From positions 1-64,000 of the IMG/VR virus record IMGVR_UViG_3300029319_000029: a stretch of DNA of 64,000 nt; one strand, written 5' to 3'. How positions within the stretch are numbered: position 1 is the stretch's first letter; every line of letters begins with the position of its first letter. A program made the position numbers and the translations under genes. This stretch comes from a virus. Of the stretch, positions 33,401-43,000 are shown piece after piece. Below the pieces are notes generated by a model, which worked only from the letters and a program-made list of their open reading frames with translations, made no database searches and had not been told where the DNA came from.

Positions 33401-35173
33401 GAGTTTGGCGCACCACTCAGCGGTTCATTAATGGAGTTTAGATTATGGACAACTCCTTTAATGGAGAGTAAATTCGATAATCACGTAGCGGCTCCAAAAG
33501 CAATCAATGGAAATCACCCATCAGCATCTTTCACAGAACTGCCTGTTAGATTTTCTTTTGATGATAATAAAAATTTGAGCACAGGAAGCGGAGATACAAA
33601 CATACCTAATGTCGCTCCTGACCAAACAACATTTTCTTCGACTGGTAGTTCTTTTATTACGGGTAGCGCAGTTGATTTTGCTGATGAGGTAAACTTTTCT
33701 TCTGTAGAGGAAGAAATGAAAATGTTCGTACCCAACGCCGGGCCAAACCGTAGAAACGCTAAAAAAATTAGAATTGAATCATCTACAATTTCTACAAGTT
33801 CTTTAGAGACATTGGATTCTGGAAGTAGAGGGGAAGTTGATAGAGTATTGAATAGAAAAAATAAAGAAACAATCGCCGAATTTGATGAGCTTGATGTTGA
33901 GAGTAATAAATTAGGATTGTATTTTTCACCTGTAGATGTCGTAAATGAAGATATAATTTTGTCTGTGGGTGATTTAGATTTTAATCAATTTTTGGGTGAC
34001 CCACGTGACCAATTTGAGTTAGAGTATAGAGAACTAAAAGATATTTCAAATAAATATTTTCAAAAATATTCTGGTAAAAATAATTTTTGGGATTATTTAC
34101 AAACTGTAAAATACTATGACCAATCAATGTGGCAACAATTTAAAAAACTAATACCAGCAAAAGCTAAGGCTACATTAGGAACATTGATTGAGGGTAATAT
34201 TTTTGAAAGACCTAAAGAGATTATTGGTAAACTACCAAGTCAAGAAAGAGTTGATTTAGAAACCGAAATCAATGTTGGTATTTTAGAGGTCACACAATCA
34301 GATTTTAGACCTGTTATTAGTTTACCTACACAGAGTGTTCCTACTTTCGACGGAACGATATCTGAAAGTAGATTAAGAGAATCATCGATATATTACCTCA
34401 ATGAATCGGCATCATTACAAACATCCGTTTATGACAGTAGAGAGGGTAGATTCTATGTAACCGCATCAGTCCGTTATGGAAATCGAAGTTCAGCCGATGA
34501 ACCTACAAAATTTTTCTCAGAGGCAGTTTATGAGTTCGTGAGTGGTTCTCAATTTTCGGAAAGATATGAGATAAAGGATTTATTTTTCTCAGCATCATCT
34601 GGTCAAGACCAATATGATTCGTTTTTATCAGGTTCATTAAAGCCAACAACTTCAACAAATGGTGGGGCACATTCATCATCTTTTTCACCATCACCTTTTG
34701 AACCTATATCTAGAACTACAACCGCTCAAAGAAGATTATTTTTTGAAGGAATTAAAAATACACCCGATACAACTATTGGCGCTGTAGGGGGTAACTATAA
34801 TGTTCAATCAACAGACCCGATTGAGGTCTTTGGTACGGCTCCGACTTCGGTCGCTAAAGCTCCTCCGGGTTTAGGTGGAGATTCTAGATTGGTAATTAAT
34901 AAGAGCGATAACGTCAGACAAGCAGATAGAAGATTTGGTAGGGGATTAGGTTTAAACGTACCATTAGCTCCAGCAACAGTTCCTACACCAGAAAGTGAAT
35001 CACAATTTGATGAATCCGAAACCGCTGGTATAGCACCTCAATATTTAAATACATCGAATGAGGGTCAGAGTGAAATAGATATTTCTCCAACATCTGAGGA
35101 CAGAAGAAATAATACTGAGGAATATTATGAGAACAGATTTACAGGTGGAGAGGATAACTTTGGAAAGGGATAA
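30485..35173 (+). CDS. 1562-aa tail/baseplate protein with LamG-like domain
   Basis: One of the largest genes. The N-terminus begins PIKYPSFRSNTGGQTDSALD; an Ig-like ITFELRLNYIEG strand region follows. Around 480-640 is a block FLKFMDMVGQYFDEIWVYIK and IPYFLKTKGTAKALKALVAC that resembles tail protein I/baseplate wedge connectors. About 640-1110 are concanavalin/LamG-like repeats (GHLFIGGSGSAEFGAPLSGS). A disordered acidic C-terminus ends the chain. It may be the wedge organiser (gp7/gp10-like) carrying carbohydrate-binding domains. This role is inferred. Confidence 0.6.
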   Translation: MPIKYPSFRSNTGGQTDSALDLLQNSAIVPLTSEHPNAKNVRLVNGVVYGTATIRNEEQAPSFPITFELRLNYIEGDTPDIYKWSVVHPNGEVVNSDQSNNNRFEKIFFVEQNGAGLGEYVVRVNASSSTNPDIKLVYELPVQIVEPNITRAFVENGIFSPYRGKIIEYIDPTKVIVDRSINDYAKILAGVKQTNLAAKPKWVIKKKFQNIKDFTTLLRFGNDRTSLAINYESDTNTFPNRPNSIIYKTYNPIDESVNVKDNAYVVREMIPPIVERIKLVEFQESDLGDFVLRQPNKDSLESPVQKRPTDFKNYNTLIGSGSTFVENTLRNNLLSGSTSVNLNIDYNNYENFTHFGSANERIKNFKLKLESIQSYNEESQSLLSFSGSDNDIRSIENKRDEVINNFDGYERYLYQQSSSASTSSLGQFFDTAWPKVSGAGTLANPYRVANTTSSLSTNWYSLNTDSASLYDDSNPTRLVNLLPEHVKADPENETFLKFMDMVGQYFDEIWVYIKALSDVTDRRQRITEGLAKDLAYDLAKSYGWELNSGKDLLELSQYKLGLNPSGSSYPTYSVTAEEDIEKEIWKRILLNIPYFLKTKGTAKALKALVACYGIPSTILRIREYGGLNFSGSEATFDIKKKFTKSLDFKGEQFVSSSWENVNSVKPHTVEIRFKSPTGSNQTLVQKDNKWALRLKDNGSIDNKGFVSFMISGSNGYKEISSSLLPIYDNDFYSVMLRKKIISHNHISPFTQSLAGTIFADGARNGTLTSHSGSEKLSEFSLRHTATAEDSFTLNHKGVGASFISASLGKEVEFSAQVAASASNNMDKGDAKVQLQLFELDSAENVLEFAETDFEHITTDFKRLQVRRTVSNPRTITLSLRLKNQRENDTVFYDNLTLVTGSTAYGLDDDISDDVSTAYNYELFVKKYDAGRSEIQYESKNTLLIDGSVEASHSYNGSWSGSGHLFIGGSGSAEFGAPLSGSLMEFRLWTTPLMESKFDNHVAAPKAINGNHPSASFTELPVRFSFDDNKNLSTGSGDTNIPNVAPDQTTFSSTGSSFITGSAVDFADEVNFSSVEEEMKMFVPNAGPNRRNAKKIRIESSTISTSSLETLDSGSRGEVDRVLNRKNKETIAEFDELDVESNKLGLYFSPVDVVNEDIILSVGDLDFNQFLGDPRDQFELEYRELKDISNKYFQKYSGKNNFWDYLQTVKYYDQSMWQQFKKLIPAKAKATLGTLIEGNIFERPKEIIGKLPSQERVDLETEINVGILEVTQSDFRPVISLPTQSVPTFDGTISESRLRESSIYYLNESASLQTSVYDSREGRFYVTASVRYGNRSSADEPTKFFSEAVYEFVSGSQFSERYEIKDLFFSASSGQDQYDSFLSGSLKPTTSTNGGAHSSSFSPSPFEPISRTTTAQRRLFFEGIKNTPDTTIGAVGGNYNVQSTDPIEVFGTAPTSVAKAPPGLGGDSRLVINKSDNVRQADRRFGRGLGLNVPLAPATVPTPESESQFDESETAGIAPQYLNTSNEGQSEIDISPTSEDRRNNTEEYYENRFTGGEDNFGKG

Positions 35174-35213
35174 CTTTAAAACATAAAAAAATGGTATAAA
35201 ATTAATTAACACC

Positions 35214-35274
35214 ATATTTATATAAGAAGTGTTTTAAGCTATCAAAAAGAATTTTTCGAAATCATATATTTATA
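35214..35274 (+). promoter_or_regulatory. two ATATTTATA motifs
   Basis: ATATTTATA at 35214-35222 and 35266-35274 in the gap 35174-35294. The second lies 20 bases before the ATG at 35295, with GAGGAG between. An ATGGT/ACCAT pair upstream may be a weak terminator for the 1562-aa gene. Confidence 0.5.
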
Positions 35275-35294
35275 CATAATGAGGAGATTAAAAT

Positions 35295-35903
35295 ATGGGT
35301 TTTCTTGACAATACATCGACAACCGTTGACGCTATATTGACCAAAAAAGGTCGAGAGTTGTTAGCGAAAGGTGATGGACAATTTAAAATAACTAGATTTA
35401 GATTATCGGATGATGAAATAGATTATTCATTATACGATACCACACACCCAAATGGGTCGAATTTTTTTGGCGCGGTAATTGAAAACATATCTTTGTTGGA
35501 GGCTTTTCCAGTTGGTAAATTAAAATACTTTCTAATCAACGCCAGTGAGGGCGCGACAGCAGCTGGTGTTATTAATATGGATACCTCAACAATTACTTTG
35601 AGAGCTAGCCAATCAACAACCTTTAGCCCAACCACCGAAAATGTAGCTGATAATTCTTATATATTTACATTGAGTAATTCATCCGCTGGTGTATTAAGAG
35701 GGGGTTCAGCTGGTGGAGGCGGTAATCAAACAGCTGGCACTACTGTTACTGCCAGAGGTAAAACTATTACATTTGTTGCAGCTAGGTTAAATCAAGATTT
35801 AAACGCAACTATAACCATAGAGGGAGTAAATTCTGGCGCTAGAGTTAGCATACCATTAGCAATAAAAGCCGCAACATCAGGTGGTACAACACCACAAGTA
35901 TAG
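35295..35903 (+). CDS. virion structural protein of unknown function
   Basis: 202 aa. It begins MGFLDNTSTTVDAILTKKGR and has LSDDEIDYSLYDTTHPNGSN, an N-terminal block that I associate with uncharacterised structural proteins of marine phages. The C-terminus is a Gly-rich linker and an Ig-like domain (ITFVAARLNQDLNATITIEG). GAGGAG lies upstream. It is probably exposed on tail or head; not tail tube or sheath by sequence. Confidence 0.6.
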   Translation: MGFLDNTSTTVDAILTKKGRELLAKGDGQFKITRFRLSDDEIDYSLYDTTHPNGSNFFGAVIENISLLEAFPVGKLKYFLINASEGATAAGVINMDTSTITLRASQSTTFSPTTENVADNSYIFTLSNSSAGVLRGGSAGGGGNQTAGTTVTARGKTITFVAARLNQDLNATITIEGVNSGARVSIPLAIKAATSGGTTPQV

Positions 35904-35912
35904 GAGTAATTA

Positions 35913-36995
35913 ATGTTTCAAATATTTGATGAAGAAAACGATGTAATAAGAGACCAAGCCTCAACAATATCATCTGGTATGTGGTCGGAAGGTGTTGGTA
36001 ATTTACAAGATACAACTGGCGGTGGAGCACATACATCCTCTGTACAAAGCGCCAGCAACGGAGATTATTTTGTAGAGGTCTACAATAAACCATTAACAGA
36101 TACCACTTCAGAAAGACAATTTGCGATAGCTTATGGTCATAAAGGTGGTAGTGGTTCTTTGGGTACGATTGGTGCTACAGGCGATAGGGTAACAGCAGCT
36201 ATTTATGGACAATTTAATAATTTAATAAATCCGCCTGAGACCGAAACATTTTCATTCAAAGGTAATACAAAAGCGCAAAATGATATTTATGTCATTACAA
36301 TCAACAGAGCTAGATTAAGAGAGAAAATGGATCCTGGTAATTGGGAATTAAGATTGGGTGCTAGTGGTTCAGCCGCTCAACCAGCAGGAGGAAAATTATT
36401 ACAATTAATCGATGATAGTAGCACTAATACTAATCCAAATTCAGGTGAATTGGGTGTGGAGTTCAACATTGTGAGTGGTAGTGTTGCAGGTGGTTCAACC
36501 ACTATAGATACTGCGGCTGATTCCGAAACAACGCATGGTTCATATGGATTTTTCTATCCAGAGGTTGGAATATTAATATTAAATCCAAGCGCTTTAAGTG
36601 GTAGTCATTATCATTTAAATACGGTCACCGCATCAAATACAGCAAACAATAACCATATTACAATGTTCAACGCTGTTAGCTCAAGTGGAGCTTATTCCGA
36701 TGGTACAACAGGAATTTATTTTGCTGCTAGAAGAGAAGAAAAGGTTACTTCTAATCATTACTTTGTAAGAGTTAAAAATAAAGACTTTAATTTTAGTCAA
36801 AACCCAACATACGTTAGTGGTTCTGATGGTAGTCTTAAGATAGACGCTTTTAAAGGTAACTCGAAGACATTCATAACTACTGTAGGTTTATATGGTGAAC
36901 AAAATGACGATTTGTTGGCTGTAGCAAAATTGAGTAAACCTATTCTAAAGGATAAGACAAGAGAGGCACTTATCAAAGTAAAGCTTGACTTCTAA
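35913..36995 (+). CDS. virion protein, paralogue A
   Basis: 360 aa. The C-terminus TFITTVGLYGEQNDDLLAVA and KLSKPILKD matches that of the next gene (TYVTGIGLYDDFNNLLAIGK, LAKPVKND). The central part is rich in Ser/Gly turns. Both look like beta-structured virion proteins. AGGAG precedes the ATG. No known family. Confidence 0.6.
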   Translation: MFQIFDEENDVIRDQASTISSGMWSEGVGNLQDTTGGGAHTSSVQSASNGDYFVEVYNKPLTDTTSERQFAIAYGHKGGSGSLGTIGATGDRVTAAIYGQFNNLINPPETETFSFKGNTKAQNDIYVITINRARLREKMDPGNWELRLGASGSAAQPAGGKLLQLIDDSSTNTNPNSGELGVEFNIVSGSVAGGSTTIDTAADSETTHGSYGFFYPEVGILILNPSALSGSHYHLNTVTASNTANNNHITMFNAVSSSGAYSDGTTGIYFAARREEKVTSNHYFVRVKNKDFNFSQNPTYVSGSDGSLKIDAFKGNSKTFITTVGLYGEQNDDLLAVAKLSKPILKDKTREALIKVKLDF

Positions 36996-37010
36996 ATCTA
37001 AGGGCTTACA

Positions 37011-38117
37011 ATGTTCAAAAATATAGAACCAGAAGATGTAGCCATAAGACCCTTCCAAGTTCACAAAAAATTCACATTCACAAATAATGATAGCGGTAGC
37101 GGTGTTTATGGATTAATAGGTGTTAGTGGTAGCACTTATAACTTCAAAACTTCAACTGCCGATTCACAAAGTTTTGGCGTTCGCAATGAGTTATCAGCTA
37201 GTTTAAACAAAAAACCATACTTAGCTACTTTTTACAAATTAGCAACTTACTCAACAATTAATCAACTATACTATAAAGATTTGGATGTGCATGGCCAATC
37301 AATAAATTTAGAGCATTGGTTAAAACCGTCTTCAAGCTTTGACTCATCATTTATTTCGTCTTCAGATGCGGTTGGAGAAATATCCAATCGTTACAGGTCC
37401 AGAGTCTTACATAGCCAATGTAATGTCGTAACAATTCCAAGACAATTTTATGGTGAGAAAATACAACCTAACTCTGTGGTTTTAAATGACGATAGTACGG
37501 ATTCAACACTTATAATCAAAGATGATGGTTTAGGTAATTTATACGATAACCAATTTTCAGCTAGCTATAGTATAGCATCTCAATCGGTTGGAAGTGATGG
37601 GCAAATTAGTGGTAGTGTTATAGGTAATGTTATTTATGAGCATGGTCTGTTAATTATAACTGATACTGGCTCTTCTTATGAAAATGTTGGCGCGACAACT
37701 GGCACAGATGGTTGGGAGGTTAATTTCAAATCTACACAAACTATTTTTGAAAGAGAATATTTATGTTCTATACAACCGAACGAATTAACACGCACAACTA
37801 ACGTCAGTTTATTTCCAGGCAATAGTGGTAGTTGGCAAGTGGGTAGTGGTTCTTTGATACCAAGAAAAGCAAATGCCAGTTCCTCTAACATTTGGAATTA
37901 TTTAGACATACCTCCGGGTAGCTCTTCCTATAAAGAATTCTATGCTGGTACGGGTAGTTACAAACCTATGGTGACAGGCTCAGATTTTTCTACTTATGTT
38001 ACAGGTATTGGTTTGTATGATGATTTTAACAATTTATTGGCGATTGGTAAATTAGCAAAACCAGTCAAAAATGATAAAGAAATGGCGATGAGTTTTGTCA
38101 TAAGATTTGATACATGA
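37011..38117 (+). CDS. virion protein, paralogue B
   Basis: 368 aa; shares the C-terminal GLY-x-x-x-N-x-LLA-x-x-KL-x-KP block with the gene upstream. The N-terminus (FKNIEPEDVAIRPFQVHKKF) and many SGS motifs suggest an extended virion protein, perhaps arising by duplication. It overlaps the next gene by four bases. Confidence 0.6.
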   Translation: MFKNIEPEDVAIRPFQVHKKFTFTNNDSGSGVYGLIGVSGSTYNFKTSTADSQSFGVRNELSASLNKKPYLATFYKLATYSTINQLYYKDLDVHGQSINLEHWLKPSSSFDSSFISSSDAVGEISNRYRSRVLHSQCNVVTIPRQFYGEKIQPNSVVLNDDSTDSTLIIKDDGLGNLYDNQFSASYSIASQSVGSDGQISGSVIGNVIYEHGLLIITDTGSSYENVGATTGTDGWEVNFKSTQTIFEREYLCSIQPNELTRTTNVSLFPGNSGSWQVGSGSLIPRKANASSSNIWNYLDIPPGSSSYKEFYAGTGSYKPMVTGSDFSTYVTGIGLYDDFNNLLAIGKLAKPVKNDKEMAMSFVIRFDT

Positions 38118-38326
38118 TAAAATTTTCCATATCTGCTGCTGGAGAACAATCGTTGAAAAAGATATGTAATCATTGTAAATGTGAAATACAGGATTTAAAT
38201 ATGGATGATATTTTGGTGAAAGCTGATACAGATTTAATAATAAGAGATTCTCAGGGAAATGAAGTGACTCGCACAGAGATACCTGATGAATTGACAAATT
38301 GTAAATGTGAGAATTGTAATGATTAG
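38114..38326 (+). CDS. 70-aa zinc-ribbon protein
   Basis: CNHCKC near residue 18 and CKCENC near the C-terminus would bind zinc. The centre is acidic (DDILVKADTDLIIRDSQGNE). It overlaps genes on both sides. Possibly an assembly or regulatory factor; unknown. Confidence 0.6.
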   Translation: MIKFSISAAGEQSLKKICNHCKCEIQDLNMDDILVKADTDLIIRDSQGNEVTRTEIPDELTNCKCENCND

Positions 38327-38708
38327 TTTATCAAATTTTTTATTAGAAAGAATTGATTATCATCACGTAGCATCCCAATTGGTTAAACATTATGGTTTGA
38401 AAAGTAGAATCAAATTTGTTAAAAGTAGATTAAAGGGTGATTATAATGTCGATAAGGACATTATTAATCTTCGTCCACAATATAAGACCATCAAAGATTT
38501 TCTAATTACGGTATTGCATGAAATTGACCACGCCTTAGATGCAAAGAGATTGGGAAAGAAAAAGTATAAAGAACAATATAGTTTGGAGGGTGAGCTAGCA
38601 ATCCAAAAAGGTGGTGATTTTCACGATGATAATTACTATGAAGAGAAGGCTGAAAAATGGGCTAGAGCGAACTATAAAAAGTGGATGAAAAAAATAATTG
38701 ATTTTTGA
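38319..38708 (+). CDS. small zinc metallopeptidase-like protein
   Basis: 129 aa from ATG 38319, which overlaps the previous stop; an earlier start is possible at 38307. FLITVLHEIDHALDAKRLGK contains HEIDH, the HExxH zinc motif, and a later EEKAEKWARANYKKW helix may give the third ligand (Glu). The layout resembles minimal ImmA/IrrE- or SprT-like domains. Substrate unknown. Confidence 0.65.
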   Translation: MISLSNFLLERIDYHHVASQLVKHYGLKSRIKFVKSRLKGDYNVDKDIINLRPQYKTIKDFLITVLHEIDHALDAKRLGKKKYKEQYSLEGELAIQKGGDFHDDNYYEEKAEKWARANYKKWMKKIIDF

Positions 38709-38765
38709 TTTTTTCAAGACTATTTATCTAAAAAGTTTTAAAAGTTTAGAGAAAAAGATTAGTAT

Positions 38766-39101
38766 ATGAAATCTCGTTCGGCAAAGAACAAAGGTAAAAG
38801 GTTACAAAATAAAATTCGTGATTTAATTTTAGAAAAGTTTGACAGCTTGGAAAGTGATGATGTTCGTTCAATAACGATGGGTGATAGCGGAGAAGATATT
38901 TTATTATCCCCAGCTGCACGTAAATTATTTCCTTTTAGTGTTGAGTGTAAGAATCAGGAAAAATTAAATATTTGGTCAGCGCTTGACCAAGCAGAACAAA
39001 ATAGTGGTGAACATACACCATTGGTTATTTTTAAAAGAAATCGTTCAAAAATATATGCGGTTTTGGAAATAGAAAAGTTATTAGAATTACTAAATGAATG
39101 A
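38766..39101 (+). CDS. putative PD-(D/E)XK nuclease
   Basis: 111 aa. A basic N-terminus (KSRSAKNKGKRLQNKIRDLI) is followed by MGDSGEDILLSP and FPFSVECKNQEKLNIWSALD, giving the E/D...ExK core of this nuclease fold (GED, VECK), then a VIFKRNRSKIYAVL strand. Small phage resolvase-like nucleases look like this. It overlaps the primase gene by eight bases, so a role in recombination or repair is likely. Confidence 0.7.
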   Translation: MKSRSAKNKGKRLQNKIRDLILEKFDSLESDDVRSITMGDSGEDILLSPAARKLFPFSVECKNQEKLNIWSALDQAEQNSGEHTPLVIFKRNRSKIYAVLEIEKLLELLNE

Positions 39102-40044
39102 AACAAAAATCATATCATTACTTAATAGGGTATTAAATGGTAATGGTAAAAAACTAACAAAGCAAAATGAGTATATGTTTTGGTCACCATTCATATCCCA
39201 TCACAAACCAAAGTTACAAATTAATGTAAATACAGGTAAATGGCATTGTTGGGTAAGTAACAATGGTGGTCATAATCTCTATAATCTTTTTAAAAAACTT
39301 AATGTAAGCACAAAATATTTTAGCGAACTAAAAGAACTTACTAAAGATGATGATTGGCAATTTAAAAAACAAATAAAAAAAGATAATAAAACCTTTCTAA
39401 GTTTACCAAATGAATTTAAACCATTTTATGATTCGAAAGATTCCATAGTAAAAAAACATGCGTTAAAATACCTTAATAATAGAGGTGTTACATCCGATGA
39501 TATATTAAAGTATAATATTGGTTATTGTGATAGTGGCACCTACGTTAATAGAATTATTATCCCATCTTATGATTGTGATGGTAATTTAAATTTTTTTGTA
39601 GGTAGGGACTTTTATAATAGTAAGATGAAATATAGAAACTCACCGACATCAAAAAATATTATAGGATTTGAATTATTAATTAATTGGAACGAACCAATTA
39701 CATTAGTTGAGGGGCCGTTAGATGCCATAACTGTTAAACGTAATTGTATACCATTGTTCGGTAAAACTATTATGTCACAACTTTATCATAAAATTATTAG
39801 TGAGAATGTAAAAGTAGTGTACATATGTTTAGACAATGATGCTATTTCAGATAGTCTAAAAATTATAGATAAACTCCTCAAAGAGGATATAGATGTCCGA
39901 TTTATCAAACTAAACGAAAAAGACCCAAACGATATAGGGTTTGAAAGTTTTCTACACCAACAGAAAAAAGCAGAGAAGATGGATTTTTATAGTTTGATAA
40001 AACATAAATTAAATGAAAAACCAATGAGGCTATTAGTTGATTAA
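39094..40044 (+). CDS. gp61: DNA primase (DnaG/gp61-like, TOPRIM)
   Basis: 316 aa. An N-terminal nucleic-acid binding part (INVNTGKWHCWVSNNGGHNL) resembles a degenerate CHC2 zinc finger. LNNRGVTSDDILKYNIGYC and a TOPRIM core follow: ITLVEGPLDAITVKR with Glu206, VYICLDNDAISDSLKI and NEKDPNDIG. It would make RNA primers for lagging-strand synthesis together with a helicase not in this window. Its end overlaps the Mre11-Rad50 gene. Confidence 0.85.
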   Translation: MNETKIISLLNRVLNGNGKKLTKQNEYMFWSPFISHHKPKLQINVNTGKWHCWVSNNGGHNLYNLFKKLNVSTKYFSELKELTKDDDWQFKKQIKKDNKTFLSLPNEFKPFYDSKDSIVKKHALKYLNNRGVTSDDILKYNIGYCDSGTYVNRIIIPSYDCDGNLNFFVGRDFYNSKMKYRNSPTSKNIIGFELLINWNEPITLVEGPLDAITVKRNCIPLFGKTIMSQLYHKIISENVKVVYICLDNDAISDSLKIIDKLLKEDIDVRFIKLNEKDPNDIGFESFLHQQKKAEKMDFYSLIKHKLNEKPMRLLVD

Positions 40045-43000
40045 AAAAGAAAACCTAAATGTTGATTTTAAGGAATTAAAATACATACATCACATTTCCG
40101 ATATACAGATTAGGAATTTAAAAAGACATAAAGAATACGAAGAGGTTTTTGAAAGAACCTATGAGGAAGTAAGAAAGAACAAAGACAATGCGGTAGCGTA
40201 TATCGGTGGAGATATAGCTCACTCAAAAACAGAGATGTCACCTGAGTTAGTAGACCAATTATCTAGATTATTCAAAAATTTATCCGATATATGTCCGACT
40301 TTAATTATAGCTGGTAATCACGATTGTAATTTAAATAATCGGTCTCGTTTGGATGTTTTGACTCCGATAGTCAACAATCTAAATCATCCCAATTTATATT
40401 ATTTAAAAGATAGTGGAATTTATACATGCGCTGATACAAAATTTGTTGTGTGGGATTGTTGGAGCGATGAAAGTGATTTCATTACCTCTGATAAGGTAGA
40501 TGGCGATACTAAAGTAGTTTTATTTCACGGAACTGTTGATAGAGCACAAACAGACTTAGGTTTCAGATTACCATCCGATGTTCATATAGACAAATTTAAA
40601 GGTTATGATTTAGGTTTATTAGGAGACATACACAAAAGACAATTTTTAAATGATGAGGAAACGATAGCTTATTGTGGTTCATTGGTTCAACAAAATCACG
40701 GTGAGGGTTTATCGCATGGGTATTTATTATGGGATGTACCAAAAAGAAAATCAAAATATATAGAGATACCCAATGATTATGGTTATTACACCATTGATAT
40801 AGATAATGGTGAACTACCTGAAATAAAAGACATGCCCAAAAAAGCAAGATTAAGAGTTAGGGTTTCAAATACAAATGGTACAGAATTAAAAAAATGTTTA
40901 TCGATTGTTCACAAACAATATGGAATATATGATATTACGGTGACACGCACAGATGGATTAGAGCTAAATAGAGGTGAAGTAAAAGAAAAAATAGATGTGG
41001 GTGATATCACCAATCCTAATTATCAATATGAACTCATAGAAAACTTTTTAAAAAGAAATAGCTATGTTGATGATGAGACACTACTTAAAATAAAAAAAAT
41101 TAATGATGATTTAAATTTATCTATGCCTGAGGAGGATATCTCTCGTAATGTTGATTGGGTAATTAAGAAATTTGAATTTGAAAATATGTTTAGTTATGGT
41201 GATAAAAATATAGTTGACTTCACAAAAATTATGGGTATCAATGGTTTATTCGCACCAAACGCTAGTGGAAAGTCATCACTATTAGATGCTTTATCATTTT
41301 GTCTATTTGATACTTCATCACGTGCACCCAAAGCCGAAAATGTACTAAATAATAAAAAGAATAATTTTTGGTGTAAACTAAACTTTGAAATAAATGATAT
41401 CAACTATTATATAGAACGTAGAGGTAAGAAATCAAGAAATGGGCATGTCAAAGTCAATGTAGATTTTTGGATGGTAGATGAGGTCGGAGAAAAGGTTTCT
41501 TTAAATGGTGACCAACGAAGAACAACCAATTTTAACATCAAAAAAGTAATTGGAAGTTATGAGGATTTTATTCTCACAACCTTATCATTACAAAATAATT
41601 CGACTGTTTTTATCGACAAAACACAAAAAGAAAGAAAAGAATTATTAGCACAATTTATGGGTATTGGAATATTCGATAAACTTTACACAATGGCTAATCA
41701 AGACATATCGGATATATCAGCTATACTAAAAGATTTTAAGAAAACAGATTACGATAAACAATTATCAGATACACAAAAAGAGATTGAACAAATATCTAAA
41801 ACATATAAATCCTTAATAAAAGAAAGAGACAATCACTTAGGTGAAGAAAAACAACTCAATAAGGATATTTTAGATTTAACAAAAAAACTAAAACCTTTAG
41901 ATGATTCGATTACAAATATTGATGAATTAGAAAAAACTAAAAACGAATTTTCAAAATTATTATCCGAAAATAAAAGTGGTATGGACTCAATTGTTAGCGA
42001 TGCTATTCAGACAAAATCTAAGAAGGCTGATATAGAATCAGAGATAGAAATTCATTTGGAAAACAAAGTAGAAGAAAAATTTCAACAATTAAAAAAATAT
42101 GAATTAGAAAATGAAACTCTAAACAATGATATTGAAAAATTAAAAATAGATGTAAGTCATAAAAAAGATAAGAAAAAACTTATAGATTTAATCTCACATT
42201 TTAAAGAAAATCACGATGTTAATTGTAAATATTGTGCCGAAAACGAAGTTCTTTCATCCACAAAACAGACCGAAGAGTTGATTGAAAAGGACGCTATTTT
42301 AGCCAGAAGCTATATTGAGAAAAGAAAACAATTAGACACAAAATTAGATGAGTTGAAAAAAATAAAAAGCCAAAAAAATGATTACGATGATTTACTAACA
42401 GAGCTTAAAAACATTACTGATGTACAAAATAATTTAGTATCACAGCAAACTTTATTGATAGAAAAAAATAAAAATTACGAAACTCAAATTAATGTTATCG
42501 ATGAAAAGATACAAAAGTATTATGAGCAAGAAAATGATATAAAATATAATAAGGAAATCGAAAATGACATTAGTGATTTAAAGGAAACAATTGATTCGTT
42601 ATCATCGTTAGTTCAACAATTTCAAAACAAAGTTAATGATACAAACGGCAGGATAAAAATTTTAGAGACAGAAAAAAACAATATTATGGATACCATAGTT
42701 AAAGTCGAAGAGTATGAATCTAAATATCAGGCCTACAAATATTATTTAGATGCGGTGAAAAGGGACGGTGTTCCTTATGAATTGATTATGAAAGCGTTAC
42801 CGACGATTGAAGGTGAGGTAAATAATATCTTATCACAATTAGTTGACTTTGGTATAGTTTTACAAATGGATGGTAAAAACATAAATTGTTTGATAGTTTA
42901 TGATGATGATAATATCTGGCCGTTAGAATTATCAAGTGGTATGGAAAGATTTATCAGCTCCCTCGCAATTAGAGTTGGATTAATTAATGTATCTAATTTA

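Noticed and set aside
35295-38117. Tail sheath (gp18) and tail tube (gp19) genes
   Set aside because: None of the three proteins shows sheath or tube motifs; these genes and the major capsid gene are probably outside the window.
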